Source of the DNA: Polynucleobacter sp. MWH-UH19D | GTDB lineage: Bacteria > Pseudomonadota > Gammaproteobacteria > Burkholderiales > Burkholderiaceae | Reading direction: 5' to 3' | Length of the DNA: 64,000 nt | Assembly (NCBI RefSeq): GCF_040409795.1 | Contig: NZ_CP099571.1 | Span: 806,001 to 870,000, forward strand | Part shown: positions 25,335-34,156 of the stretch, piece after piece | Position numbering within the stretch: position 1 is the first letter of the stretch | How the letters are laid out: the number at the start of each line of letters is the position of its first letter | Notes under the pieces: generated by a model | Database searches by the model: none | What the model was told of the DNA's origin: nothing | Seen by the model: the letters and a program-made list of their open reading frames with translations, nothing else | Position numbers and translations under genes: made by a program

Positions 25335-26513
25335 TTAGCTAAAAGCCTGAATGCCCGTTTGTGCACGTCCTAAGATGAGGGCATGGATATCATGCGTGCC
25401 TTCGTAGGTATTGACAACCTCGAGGTTCATCATATGGCGAACTACACCATATTCATCAGAGATACCATTACCGCCATGCATATCGCGCGCCATGCGGGCA
25501 ATTTCTAGAGATTTACCGCAAGAGTTGCGTTTCATGATAGAGGTAATTTCAGGGGCAGCAATGCCTTCATCTTTCATGCGGCCTAAGCGTAAGCATCCTT
25601 GTAGTGCCAAAGTAATCTCTGTTTGCATATCAGCCAACTTTTTTTGAATGAGCTGATTAGATGCGAGAGGCTTGCCAAATTGCTTGCGATCCATGGTGTA
25701 TTGGCGTGCTGCATGCCAACACCATTCAGCCGCTCCTAATGCACCCCAGGAGATGCCATAACGAGCGGAGTTGAGGCAGGTGAACGGACCTTTGAGACCA
25801 GTAATTTCTGGGAATTCATTTTCAGCAGGGACAAAGACTTCATCCATGACGATTTCACCAGTGATAGAGGCGCGCAGACCCATCTTGCCGCTGATCTTAG
25901 GAGCGGTTAGGCCCTTCATGCCTTTCTCAAGAATGTAGCCACGAATAATGCCTTCATCATTCTTAGCCCACACCACAAAGACATCGGCAATCGGAGCATT
26001 TGAGATCCACATTTTTGAGCCAGTTAGCGAGAATCCGCCGGGAACTTTTTTAGCTCTAGTGATCATGCCACCTGCATCGGAACCATAGTTGGGTTCAGTG
26101 AGGCCAAAGCAGCCAATCCATTCACCGCTTGCTAGTTTTGGAAGATATTTTTGTTTTTGTGCTTCGCTACCAAACTCATTGATGGGAACCATCACCAAAG
26201 AAGATTGAACACTCATCATTGAGCGATAGCCAGAGTCGACACGTTCGATTTCACGGGCAATCAGGCCATAAGAGACATAGTTGAGATTAGCGCCGCCATA
26301 TTGCTCAGGAATGGTTATGCCTAACAAGCCTAGTTCACCCATTTCACGAAAGATCGCAGGATCGGTTGTTTCATTGCGATATGCCTCCAAAATACGCGGC
26401 ATTAAACGACCTTGTGCATATTCTGCGGCGGCATCGCGTACCATGCGCTCATCTTCGCTCAGTTGTGTGTCCAATAGAAGGGGATCTGCCCAGTTAAAGC
26501 TCGCTTTGCTCAT
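25335..26513 (-). CDS. gcdH: Glutaryl-CoA dehydrogenase
   Basis: This 392-residue acyl-CoA dehydrogenase oxidises and decarboxylates glutaryl-CoA to crotonyl-CoA in lysine/tryptophan breakdown, passing electrons to ETF. The FAD/substrate blocks are [17 protein letters not shown] and [16 protein letters not shown]; the catalytic Glu lies in [17 protein letters not shown]. The N-terminal [18 protein letters not shown] is GcdH-like. The ETF-ubiquinone oxidoreductase encoded at 30926 would take the electrons onward. It runs divergent to yhhQ. Confidence 0.92.
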   Translation of the reverse strand: MSKASFNWADPLLLDTQLSEDERMVRDAAAEYAQGRLMPRILEAYRNETTDPAIFREMGELGLLGITIPEQYGGANLNYVSYGLIAREIERVDSGYRSMMSVQSSLVMVPINEFGSEAQKQKYLPKLASGEWIGCFGLTEPNYGSDAGGMITRAKKVPGGFSLTGSKMWISNAPIADVFVVWAKNDEGIIRGYILEKGMKGLTAPKISGKMGLRASITGEIVMDEVFVPAENEFPEITGLKGPFTCLNSARYGISWGALGAAEWCWHAARQYTMDRKQFGKPLASNQLIQKKLADMQTEITLALQGCLRLGRMKDEGIAAPEITSIMKRNSCGKSLEIARMARDMHGGNGISDEYGVVRHMMNLEVVNTYEGTHDIHALILGRAQTGIQAFS

Positions 26514-26615
26514 CGTCTTAAGTCGTCCTATTCATTGCTGGTATTGATGTATCTGGCCCTCAGCGTGATTTACTGAAAGGGGATATTCTTTCTCTATTAT
26601 CCATTTTTTAGAGCT

Positions 26616-27326
26616 ATGGACTCCTCGAGACGACATCATCGCTACTACGACTTGATTCTGGCCGCTTTTGTGGTTGTCTTGTTGTGTTCGAACTTTATTG
26701 GCGCCGGTAAAGCTGCAGTGGTTAGCCTGCCATATTTTGGTGAGTTAGCTTTTGGCGCAGGAATTCTATTCTTCCCCATCTCGTATTTCTTTGGTGATAT
26801 TTTGACCGAGGTGTACGGATATGCTTACGATCGAAGGGCGGTATGGGCTGGATTTACGGCCCTTTTGTTTGCCGCAATCATGGCGCAAATTGTGATTGCA
26901 CTTCCTGTTGCGCCAGGAGGGTACATGGCCAATTATCAACAGGGATTGGAAACTGTTTTTGGAAATTCTTGGCGTATCGCATTAGCTTCCATGTTTTCAT
27001 TCTGGTGCGGCAGTTTTACGAATAGCTTTGTTCTGGCCAAAATGAAAATATGGACACAAGGCCGCTATCTTTGGATGCGCACTATTGGTTCTACAGCAGT
27101 TGGTGAGCTAGTAGATTCTGCGTTCTTCTATGTTTTAGCTTTCTATGGCATTTGGCCAACCCATGAGCTCATCGCCGTGGCCTTAGCTCAATATGCCTTG
27201 AAAACAGGCTGGGAGGTATTAGCAACGCCCTTGACCTATTGGGTAGTGAATTACCTTAAACGCAAGGAAAATGAGGATTATTACGATATTCATACAAATT
27301 TCACGCCATTTCGGGTCAAACTTTAA
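26616..27326 (+). CDS. yhhQ: Queuosine precursor (preQ0/7-cyano-7-deazaguanine) transporter
   Basis: This 236-residue membrane protein has about six segments and the VUT/DUF165 family pattern: DLILAAFVVVLLCSNFIGAG, FFPISYFFGDILTEVYGYA, then WCGSFTNSFVLAKMKIWTQG and AVGELVDSAFFYVLAF. E. coli YhhQ takes up the queuosine precursor preQ0. I looked upstream for a preQ1 riboswitch and saw none in the roughly 100-base gap from gcdH. Confidence 0.87.
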   Translation: MDSSRRHHRYYDLILAAFVVVLLCSNFIGAGKAAVVSLPYFGELAFGAGILFFPISYFFGDILTEVYGYAYDRRAVWAGFTALLFAAIMAQIVIALPVAPGGYMANYQQGLETVFGNSWRIALASMFSFWCGSFTNSFVLAKMKIWTQGRYLWMRTIGSTAVGELVDSAFFYVLAFYGIWPTHELIAVALAQYALKTGWEVLATPLTYWVVNYLKRKENEDYYDIHTNFTPFRVKL

Positions 27327-27343
27327 TCGCGTAACGTTCTTGG

Positions 27344-27410
27344 TCATTTGAGGACCTTAAGCCGTTAAAATAATGGTCTTTGCCTCAAATGAGGCCGCAT
27401 TGCAAATGCG
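27344..27410 (+). promoter_or_regulatory. Structured leader upstream of ybiT
   Basis: TCATTTGAGG at 27344-27353 is mirrored by CCTCAAATGA at 27383-27392, a 10-bp perfect repeat. Next is the hairpin CGCATT-GCA-AATGCG at 27396-27410. Both lie in the 125-base gap between yhhQ and ybiT. It could be a terminator remnant for yhhQ or an attenuator for the ABC-F gene. No T-run follows either hairpin. Confidence 0.4.
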
Positions 27411-27451
27411 CATTCGTTCCACTTGATTTTTAGAAAGTTAGAGAAACATCC

Positions 27452-29059
27452 GTGCTGTCCGCATCTAATATCACTATGCAGTTTGGGGCAAAGCCTCTCT
27501 TTGAGAACATCTCAGTTAAGTTTGGCGGTGGCAATCGCTATGGTCTGATTGGTGCCAATGGCTGCGGTAAATCCACTTTTATGAAAATCCTTGGAGGTGA
27601 GTTAGAGCCTTCAAGCGGTAACGTGAGTTTAGACCCAGGTATTCGTTTGGGTAAATTGCGCCAGGATCAGTTTGCCTACGAGGATGTGCGCGTTCTCGAT
27701 GTAGTCATGATGGGCCATGAAGAAATGTGGAAGGCTGCTGCCGAGCGGGATGCAATTTATGCGAACCCAGAAGCAACTGATGAAGATTACATGAAGGCTG
27801 CTGAGCTCGAGGGCAAGTATGCAGAATATGGCGGCTATACAGCTGAAGCAAAAGCGGGTGAGTTGTTATTAGGCATTGGAATTCCGATTGAACAGCATAA
27901 CGGTCCGATGAGTAATGTTGCGCCTGGTTGGAAACTACGTGTATTGCTGGCTCAAGCTTTGTTCTCTGATCCAGATGTCTTGTTGCTAGACGAGCCTACC
28001 AATAACTTGGATATTCACTCGATCCATTGGTTAGAAGAAATTCTGAATCAATTTAATAGCACCATCATCATCATTTCCCACGATCGTCACTTCCTTAACG
28101 AAGTGTGCACGCATATGGCCGATATGGACTATGGAACCTTGAAGGTTTATCCAGGAAATTACGATTCGTATATGTTGGCCTCCACCCAAGCTAGGGCGCA
28201 ACAATTGGCTTCAAATGCAAAAGCCAAAGAGAAGATTGCTGAATTACAGGCATTTGTTAGCCGATTCTCCGCAAATGCTTCTAAAGCGCGTCAAGCAACA
28301 TCACGCCAACGTCAGTTAGAAAAAATTGAAATCGCTGAAATTAAGCCATCATCTCGTCAAAACCCATTTATTCGTTTTGACTACGAGAAAAAATTACACA
28401 ATATGGCGGTTGAATGTAATGCACTCACAAAAGCATACGACAGAACCATTTTTAAGAACTTGAAGTTGGGTATTCGTGCTGGCGAAAAAATCGCCATCAT
28501 TGGTCAAAACGGCGCCGGTAAAACAACTCTGCTCAAAACGATTTTGAGCAAACGTTTTGATGGTATTGCCGCTGATAGTGGAGATGTGAAATGGGCTGAA
28601 AATGCTAATGTGGGTGTAATGCCTCAGGACAACACCGAGCTCTTTGCTAAAGAAGAAACCTTAATGGAGTGGATGAGTGCTTGGCGTAACACCGGCGATG
28701 ATGATCAGGTTGTACGAGGCACGTTAGGGCGCCTGCTGTTCTCAGGTGATGATATTGGTAAAGATGTCAAAGTTTTATCTGGTGGTGAAAAAGGACGCAT
28801 GATTTGGGGAAAATTGATGCTCCAAAAACATAATGTTCTTGCCATGGATGAGCCAACCAATCACATGGATATGGAATCGATTGAGAGCTTGCAAATTGCC
28901 CTTGAGAAATTTGAAGGAACCTTGATATTCGTCTCGCACGATCGTGAATTTGTGCAAGCTCTAGCTAATCGTATTCTAGAAGTAAAAATGGACGGCACAG
29001 TAGAAGACTATTCAGGCACTTACGAAGAGTACTTACGCAGTCAAGCCTTGGCTGGTTAA
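27452..29059 (+). CDS. ybiT: ABC-F family ribosome-associated ATPase YbiT
   Basis: This 535-residue protein has two ABC ATPase domains and no membrane part. Walker A motifs are [11 protein letters not shown] and [11 protein letters not shown], Walker B motifs [11 protein letters not shown] and [11 protein letters not shown]. The linker ([18 protein letters not shown]) is the P-site tRNA interaction motif region, and the whole sequence tracks E. coli YbiT closely. ABC-F proteins act in the ribosomal E site to rescue or tune translation. The start is GTG at 27452, opening with [11 protein letters not shown]. Confidence 0.93.
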   Translation: MLSASNITMQFGAKPLFENISVKFGGGNRYGLIGANGCGKSTFMKILGGELEPSSGNVSLDPGIRLGKLRQDQFAYEDVRVLDVVMMGHEEMWKAAAERDAIYANPEATDEDYMKAAELEGKYAEYGGYTAEAKAGELLLGIGIPIEQHNGPMSNVAPGWKLRVLLAQALFSDPDVLLLDEPTNNLDIHSIHWLEEILNQFNSTIIIISHDRHFLNEVCTHMADMDYGTLKVYPGNYDSYMLASTQARAQQLASNAKAKEKIAELQAFVSRFSANASKARQATSRQRQLEKIEIAEIKPSSRQNPFIRFDYEKKLHNMAVECNALTKAYDRTIFKNLKLGIRAGEKIAIIGQNGAGKTTLLKTILSKRFDGIAADSGDVKWAENANVGVMPQDNTELFAKEETLMEWMSAWRNTGDDDQVVRGTLGRLLFSGDDIGKDVKVLSGGEKGRMIWGKLMLQKHNVLAMDEPTNHMDMESIESLQIALEKFEGTLIFVSHDREFVQALANRILEVKMDGTVEDYSGTYEEYLRSQALAG

Positions 29060-29086
29060 TCCAATTGAGTGAAAGCTCAGTAAATT

Positions 29087-29116
29087 AAATAAGCTCACTA
29101 TTAAGTGGGCTTATTT
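29087..29116. terminator. Bidirectional terminator between ybiT and the DUF1289 gene
   Basis: AAATAAGCTCAC, a six-base loop and GTGGGCTTATTT form a 12-bp stem with one T-G pair. It overlaps the stop codon of the convergent DUF1289 gene by a few bases and ends in TTATTTTC. Confidence 0.75.
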
Positions 29117-29364
29117 TCTTTGAGCTGGCGCTGAAAGCGCATGGCCGTTCCGTCTTCCCGAATTCGCTTCCAAACGGAGGCCTTTTCCTCGTCGCTAAAA
29201 AACACCCAATTACTCACTTCGTTAAGGGTACGGCCACAGCCCTGACAAATTTCATCATAGAGGGTGGTGCAGATACCGATACAAGGTGAGTCAGACTCAT
29301 CATCCCCAGTCGAGAGTGAATGTGAGCCATCTTGAGGGTTAGGAGGATTGCTTCCAGAATTCAT
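29101..29364 (-). CDS. DUF1289 family small cysteine-rich protein
   Basis: This 87-residue protein has the DUF1289 pattern SPCIGICTTLYDEICQGCGR followed by NWVFFSDEEKASVWKRI. Four cysteines in this order could bind zinc or an iron-sulfur cluster, but the function is not known. Its ATG overlaps the stop of the upstream FemAB-like gene in an ATGA, so it is the last gene of the etfQO-gloA-FemAB-like operon. Confidence 0.88.
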   Translation of the reverse strand: MNSGSNPPNPQDGSHSLSTGDDESDSPCIGICTTLYDEICQGCGRTLNEVSNWVFFSDEEKASVWKRIREDGTAMRFQRQLKENKPT

Positions 29365-30536
29365 TCGAGTACTTTAGTCGATTTTATTGGGCTGTGCTCA
29401 GCAAGCTCATCTACATACGCTGTAATGCCGAGGTGCTCTCTGCCTAAAAATTGTTCCACTGCCTTGGCAAATCTATGGTCTTGAATGAAATGGGCGGATT
29501 GAATCGTCGTTGGTAAAAATCCTCTCGCCATCTTATGTTCGCCTTGTGCGCCACCTTCAAAAGTTTGAATGCCCCTAGAAATGCAATATTCAATGGCTTG
29601 ATAGTAGGCAGTCTCAAAATGCAGAAGGGGAATATGCTCAAGCGCACCCCAATAGCGACCATAGGCCTTTGACATTGCAGTGTCTACAACGAGTAATGAA
29701 GATGCCATGGGTAAACCATCTCTATGGGCTACTATTAAATGCAAGTCTTGCGGTGAGCGGCTGGCCCAAAGCTTAAAAAAGGATTCATTGAGATAAGGCT
29801 GTGATTGGTGCTCATAGTAGGTATTTGCATAGCATGCGTAGAAGAATTCCCAATCTTGGTCTGTAGAGTCCCTGCCTGGGATATGCCTAAATGTTATGTT
29901 GTGTGCTGAAACCAGCTCTCGCTCGCGACGAATATTTTTACGCCGCTTCATAGTGAGCGCTGATAAAAATTGATCAAAGTCTTTGTAGTTCTGGTTATGC
30001 CAATGGAACTGAACAGAATCTCTTAGAAGAAACCCATGTGCATTTAGCAATTCAATCTCTTCTTCTTTTGGAAATAAGACATGTGCCGAAGATAGGTGAT
30101 TATTTTGGACAAGAGATTTCAAGCCAGCAATGAGTTTTGAAGTGAAGAGTGTTCGATCAAGTTCTGGTTTTACTAATAAACGCGAACCTTGAACTGGCGT
30201 AAATGGCATGGCGCAAAGTGCTTTGGGATAGTAGTTCATACCCTGTTGTTCATATGCTTGCGCCCAAGACCAATCAAAAACATATTCACCATAAGAGTGT
30301 TGCTTTAAATACAAAGGAATTGCGCCAACTATTCCTTGATCACTTTTTAATATTAGGTGGGCAACTTGCCAGCCAGTGTTATCGCCAACACAGCCTGTTT
30401 CTTCTAGAGAAGATAAGAATTCATGCTTTAAAAAAGGGCCTGCATCAAATGGAAGCAGGCTATTCCAGTCTGATGCGGCAACATCAGATAACGAATTGAG
30501 TATTTCGAGATGAAATTGCCCTGATTCAGTTACCAC
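29361..30536 (-). CDS. FemAB-like (DUF482) GNAT-fold protein
   Basis: This 391-residue protein matches the family once annotated as peptidoglycan biosynthesis/recognition (PF04339). Typical parts are SDVAASDWNSLLPFDAGPFL near the start, MKRRKNIRRERELV in the middle and FEGGAQGEHKMARGFLPTT near the end. The fold resembles an acyltransferase, but the reaction is not established. The start is GTG and overlaps the gloA stop by one base. Confidence 0.85.
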   Translation of the reverse strand: MVTESGQFHLEILNSLSDVAASDWNSLLPFDAGPFLKHEFLSSLEETGCVGDNTGWQVAHLILKSDQGIVGAIPLYLKQHSYGEYVFDWSWAQAYEQQGMNYYPKALCAMPFTPVQGSRLLVKPELDRTLFTSKLIAGLKSLVQNNHLSSAHVLFPKEEEIELLNAHGFLLRDSVQFHWHNQNYKDFDQFLSALTMKRRKNIRRERELVSAHNITFRHIPGRDSTDQDWEFFYACYANTYYEHQSQPYLNESFFKLWASRSPQDLHLIVAHRDGLPMASSLLVVDTAMSKAYGRYWGALEHIPLLHFETAYYQAIEYCISRGIQTFEGGAQGEHKMARGFLPTTIQSAHFIQDHRFAKAVEQFLGREHLGITAYVDELAEHSPIKSTKVLE

Positions 30537-30922
30537 TAGCGTTGAATGAGTTCAATTTTGTAACTATCTGGGTCAGTTACAAAGGCGATGATCGTGTCAC
30601 CACCGGCGACGGGGCCTGCTTCGCGAGTGACATTGCCGCCAGCGGCTTTGATCTTATCGCAGGCAGCATAGGCATCGGGCACACCAATGGCAATGTGACC
30701 ATAGGCGCTGCCTAAGTCATAAGCATTAACTCCGTAGTTATAGGTCAACTCAATTTCAGCTTGGCCATCTGCATTGCCCTTACCAAAACCAACAAAAGCT
30801 AATGAGTACTTTTGTGAAGGTCGATCAGTGGTGCGCAAGAGGTTCATGCCCAATACTTTGGTGTAGAAATCAATAGAGCGCTGCAGATCACCTACACGCA
30901 GCATGGTGTGCAAAAGCATCAT
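30536..30922 (-). CDS. gloA: Lactoylglutathione lyase (glyoxalase I)
   Basis: GloA turns the hemithioacetal of methylglyoxal and glutathione into S-lactoylglutathione. The 128-residue protein is nearly colinear with E. coli GloA ([36 protein letters not shown]). Expected metal ligands are present as His5, Glu58, His76 and Glu124. It starts three bases after the etfQO stop and overlaps the next gene by one base, so it is part of that operon. Confidence 0.95.
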   Translation of the reverse strand: MMLLHTMLRVGDLQRSIDFYTKVLGMNLLRTTDRPSQKYSLAFVGFGKGNADGQAEIELTYNYGVNAYDLGSAYGHIAIGVPDAYAACDKIKAAGGNVTREAGPVAGGDTIIAFVTDPDSYKIELIQR

Positions 30923-30925
30923 GAT

Positions 30926-32596
30926 TTACATTGCTCCGTAATTTGGTCCACCACTACCTTCAGGTGTTACCCAAACAATGTTTTGACTTGGATCTTTGAT
31001 GTCACAGGTCTTGCAGTGCACGCAGTTTTGCGAGTTGATCTGTAGTTTTGGCTGACCATCTGCCTCAACGTATTCATATACACCGGCTGGGCAATACCGT
31101 TGCTCAGGGCCGTCATAAGTTTTGAGATTAAGACTAACTGGAATGGCCGTATCTTTCAAAGTCAGGTGAATTGGCTGATTCTCTGCATGATTGGTATTGG
31201 AGATAAACACCGAAGAGAGACGATCGAAACTGATTTTGCCGTCTGGTTTAGGGTAGTCAATGGGTTTATGTTGCGCCGCTGGCTCAAGGCACTCATGATC
31301 TGCATGTTTGAGGTGTACCGTCCATGGCATATTGCCGCCCAATACTTTTTGCTCTAGACCAACCATCAACGTACCAAGGTAAAGTCCTTTGGACATCCAC
31401 GCTTTGAAATTGCGCGCTTGATTCAGTTCGGTATGAAGCCAGCTATTTTGAAAAGCAGCTGGGTAGCCTGCAAGCACATCGGCTGAACGATTGTCGGCCA
31501 ATGCAGCAACGGCCGCTTCAGCAGCCAGCATGCCAGTCTTAATTGCAGCATGACTACCTTTGATGCGAGAGGCATTTAAGAATCCTGCATCACAACCAAT
31601 TAAGGCACCGCCAGGGAATACCGTTTTGGGCAGGCTATTTAAACCACCTGCGGTTAATGCGCGTGCGCCATAGGCAATCCGCTTTCCACCTTCAAAAGTT
31701 TCGCGAATCTTGGGATGCAATTTATATTGTTGGAATTCTTCAAAAGGTGAGAGGTAGGGATTTTTATAAGAGAGACCAACTACAAGACCTACCGCTACTT
31801 TGTTATCACCTAAGTGATACAGGAATGATCCGCCATAGGTATCGCTTTCTAGTGGCCAGCCTGCAGTATGAACAACCAAGCCAGGCTTGCTCTGAGATGG
31901 CTCAACTTCCCAAAGCTCTTTAATGCCAATGCCATAGCTCTGTGGATCAGAGTCTTTATCTAAAGCGAATTTGGCAATTAATTGTTTGCCGAGATGGCCG
32001 CGTGCACCCTCTGCAAACAGGGTGTACTTGCCGCGTAATTCCATGCCCAGTTGAAATTGATCAGTGGGATTGCCTTCCTTATCTAAGCCCATTGCCCCAG
32101 TGATTACACCCGCAACAGCACCTTGCTCGTTGTATAAAACTTCTGCAGCAGGAAAACCTGGGAAAATTTCTACGCCAAGTGCTTCAGCTTGTTCACCCAG
32201 CCAACGTGTGACATTAGCTAAGCTCACAATATAGTTACCTTCGTTCTGGAAGCAGTGAGGCAACATCCAGTTTGGCACTTGATATGAATTATCTTTTGTT
32301 AAGAAGAGGAATTGATCTTGGGTAACCTCAGTATTGAGTGGGGCACCTAATTCTTTCCAATTTGGGAATAATTCGCTTAGGGCCTTGGGATCCATTACGG
32401 CGCCTGACAAAATATGGGCGCCAATTTCAGAGCCTTTTTCTAGTACGCAGACACTAATTTCTTGCCCGGATTCGCTGGCGAGCTGTTTTGCTCGAATAGC
32501 AGCAGATAAACCAGCAGGTCCGCCCCCGACGATCACAAGGTCATAGTCCATGGATTCGCGGGGCCCGAATTGTTCTAGTAACTGCGCTGGATTCAT
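30926..32596 (-). CDS. Electron transfer flavoprotein-ubiquinone oxidoreductase
   Basis: This 556-residue inner-membrane-associated enzyme passes electrons from reduced ETF to ubiquinone. The FAD motif is DLVIVGGGPAGLSAAIRA near the N-terminus. The C-terminal [4Fe-4S] ferredoxin-like part has cysteines in RYCPAGVYEY and NCVHCKTCDIKD. It is the first gene of a minus-strand operon with gloA and serves acyl-CoA dehydrogenases such as the GcdH encoded nearby. The symbol etfQO or etfD is used in some genomes. Confidence 0.95.
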   Translation of the reverse strand: MNPAQLLEQFGPRESMDYDLVIVGGGPAGLSAAIRAKQLASESGQEISVCVLEKGSEIGAHILSGAVMDPKALSELFPNWKELGAPLNTEVTQDQFLFLTKDNSYQVPNWMLPHCFQNEGNYIVSLANVTRWLGEQAEALGVEIFPGFPAAEVLYNEQGAVAGVITGAMGLDKEGNPTDQFQLGMELRGKYTLFAEGARGHLGKQLIAKFALDKDSDPQSYGIGIKELWEVEPSQSKPGLVVHTAGWPLESDTYGGSFLYHLGDNKVAVGLVVGLSYKNPYLSPFEEFQQYKLHPKIRETFEGGKRIAYGARALTAGGLNSLPKTVFPGGALIGCDAGFLNASRIKGSHAAIKTGMLAAEAAVAALADNRSADVLAGYPAAFQNSWLHTELNQARNFKAWMSKGLYLGTLMVGLEQKVLGGNMPWTVHLKHADHECLEPAAQHKPIDYPKPDGKISFDRLSSVFISNTNHAENQPIHLTLKDTAIPVSLNLKTYDGPEQRYCPAGVYEYVEADGQPKLQINSQNCVHCKTCDIKDPSQNIVWVTPEGSGGPNYGAM

Positions 32597-32753
32597 GCAA
32601 TTTCTCCGAGATTTCTTAAAAATAGGGTATTTCAGCCTAGATAGTTTAGTTCTAAGTGTTCAATACCAGTCTGGTGCTAGGACTGGCTGGGCTTTGGTGT
32701 CTAAAGCGTTATGATTGCTTTTTTACCATTTTCGGCAATATTAGGACAAATTT

Positions 32754-33452
32754 ATGAATAAGACTTACCCATCGGCAGTCGATGCCCTGCGGGATATTTT
32801 GAAGGATGGACAAAAAATCGCTGTTGGTGGTTTTGGTTTGTGCGGTATTCCTGAGGCGCTGATTCAGGCAGTAAAGGATCTTGGTGCACAGAACCTGACG
32901 GCTATTGCAAATAATGCTGGTGTTGATGGTTTTGGCTTGGGCTTGCTATTAAATTCACGCCAAGTAAAGAAAATGGTCGCCTCTTATGTTGGTGAGAATA
33001 AAGAATTTGAGCGCCAGTACTTAGCAGGCGAGTTGGAGTTGGAATTTACGCCGCAAGGAACCTTGGCGGAAAAATTACGCGCCGGTGGTTGTGGCATTCC
33101 CGCTTTCTATACCAAAACTGGAGTAGGTACATTAGTTGCCGAAGGTAAAGAAGAAAAAGAATTCGATGGTGAAAAATACATCATGGAACGTTCAATCATT
33201 TCAGATATTTCTTTAGTGAAAGCTTGGAAAGCGGATAAGTCTGGTAACTTGGTTTATCGCTATACAGCTCGTAACTTCAATCCAGTAGTGGCAATGGCAG
33301 GCAAGATTACGGTAGCTGAAGTAGAAGAGATTGTGGAGAACGGTCAATTGCATCCAGATGAGATTCATACTCCTGGGATTTACATCCACCGCCTAGTTAT
33401 TAATAAAACTCCAGAGAAGCGTATTGAGCAACGTACGCTTTCAGCTGCTTAA
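32754..33452 (+). CDS. scoA: 3-oxoacid CoA-transferase subunit A
   Basis: This 232-residue alpha subunit belongs to the family I CoA-transferases that move CoA from succinyl-CoA to acetoacetate or related 3-oxoacids. The glycine loop [13 protein letters not shown] is near residue 22, with [14 protein letters not shown] and [15 protein letters not shown] later. The beta subunit follows after 18 bases. 3-oxoadipate CoA-transferase (PcaIJ) is a close relative that sequence alone does not fully exclude. Confidence 0.88.
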   Translation: MNKTYPSAVDALRDILKDGQKIAVGGFGLCGIPEALIQAVKDLGAQNLTAIANNAGVDGFGLGLLLNSRQVKKMVASYVGENKEFERQYLAGELELEFTPQGTLAEKLRAGGCGIPAFYTKTGVGTLVAEGKEEKEFDGEKYIMERSIISDISLVKAWKADKSGNLVYRYTARNFNPVVAMAGKITVAEVEEIVENGQLHPDEIHTPGIYIHRLVINKTPEKRIEQRTLSAA

Positions 33453-33470
33453 TTATTTGGGAAGAACGAC

Positions 33471-34121
33471 ATGCCTTGGAATAGAGATGAAATGGCAGCG
33501 CGTGCTGCAAAAGAATTAAAAGATGGTTATTACGTAAACCTTGGTATTGGTATGCCCACATTAGTGGCAAACCATGTACCAAAAGATATGGAAGTGTGGC
33601 TTCAATCTGAGAATGGCCTATTGGGTATTGGACCATTTCCAACCGAGGCAACAATTGATGCGGATTTAATTAACGCTGGCAAGCAAACGGTTACTACATT
33701 GCCTGGATCTTCCATTTTTTCTTCTGCGGATTCTTTCGGAATGATTCGTGGTGGAAAAATCAATATTGCTATCCTCGGCGCCATGCAAGTTAGTGAGCAT
33801 GGTGATCTAGCGAATTGGATGATCCCTGGAAAGATGGTAAAGGGCATGGGCGGTGCAATGGATTTAGTTGCCGGTGTAAAGCACGTAGTTGTCTTAATGG
33901 AGCACGTTGCTAAAAAGAAAGATGGCACTGAAGAGATCAAAATTTTGCCCAAGTGCACTTTGCCTTTGACGGGTGTAAAAGTAATCAACAAGATCATTAC
34001 GGATCTGTGTGTATTGGATATCACGCCTAAAGGGCTTGAGTTGGTTGAGTTAGCACCTGGAGTTACAAAGGAAGAGGTGCTTGCTAAAACCGGTGCCCAT
34101 GTTGATACAACGGGTTTCTAA
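33471..34121 (+). CDS. scoB: 3-oxoacid CoA-transferase subunit B
   Basis: This 216-residue beta subunit carries the catalytic glutamate in [15 protein letters not shown], where a glutamyl-CoA intermediate forms. The start region [16 protein letters not shown] is typical. Together with scoA it would activate or release acetoacetate in ketone, butyrate or amino-acid metabolism. It ends 35 bases before the CDF-hydrolase gene. Confidence 0.9.
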   Translation: MPWNRDEMAARAAKELKDGYYVNLGIGMPTLVANHVPKDMEVWLQSENGLLGIGPFPTEATIDADLINAGKQTVTTLPGSSIFSSADSFGMIRGGKINIAILGAMQVSEHGDLANWMIPGKMVKGMGGAMDLVAGVKHVVVLMEHVAKKKDGTEEIKILPKCTLPLTGVKVINKIITDLCVLDITPKGLELVELAPGVTKEEVLAKTGAHVDTTGF

Positions 34122-34156
34122 CATCGGTCACCATTTAATGGAATAATGGGTTCACC

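Noticed and set aside
26520..26615. Possible preQ1 riboswitch before the queuosine-precursor transporter
   Set aside because: I found no C-rich loop or A-rich tail pairing pattern expected of preQ1 riboswitches in this gap.
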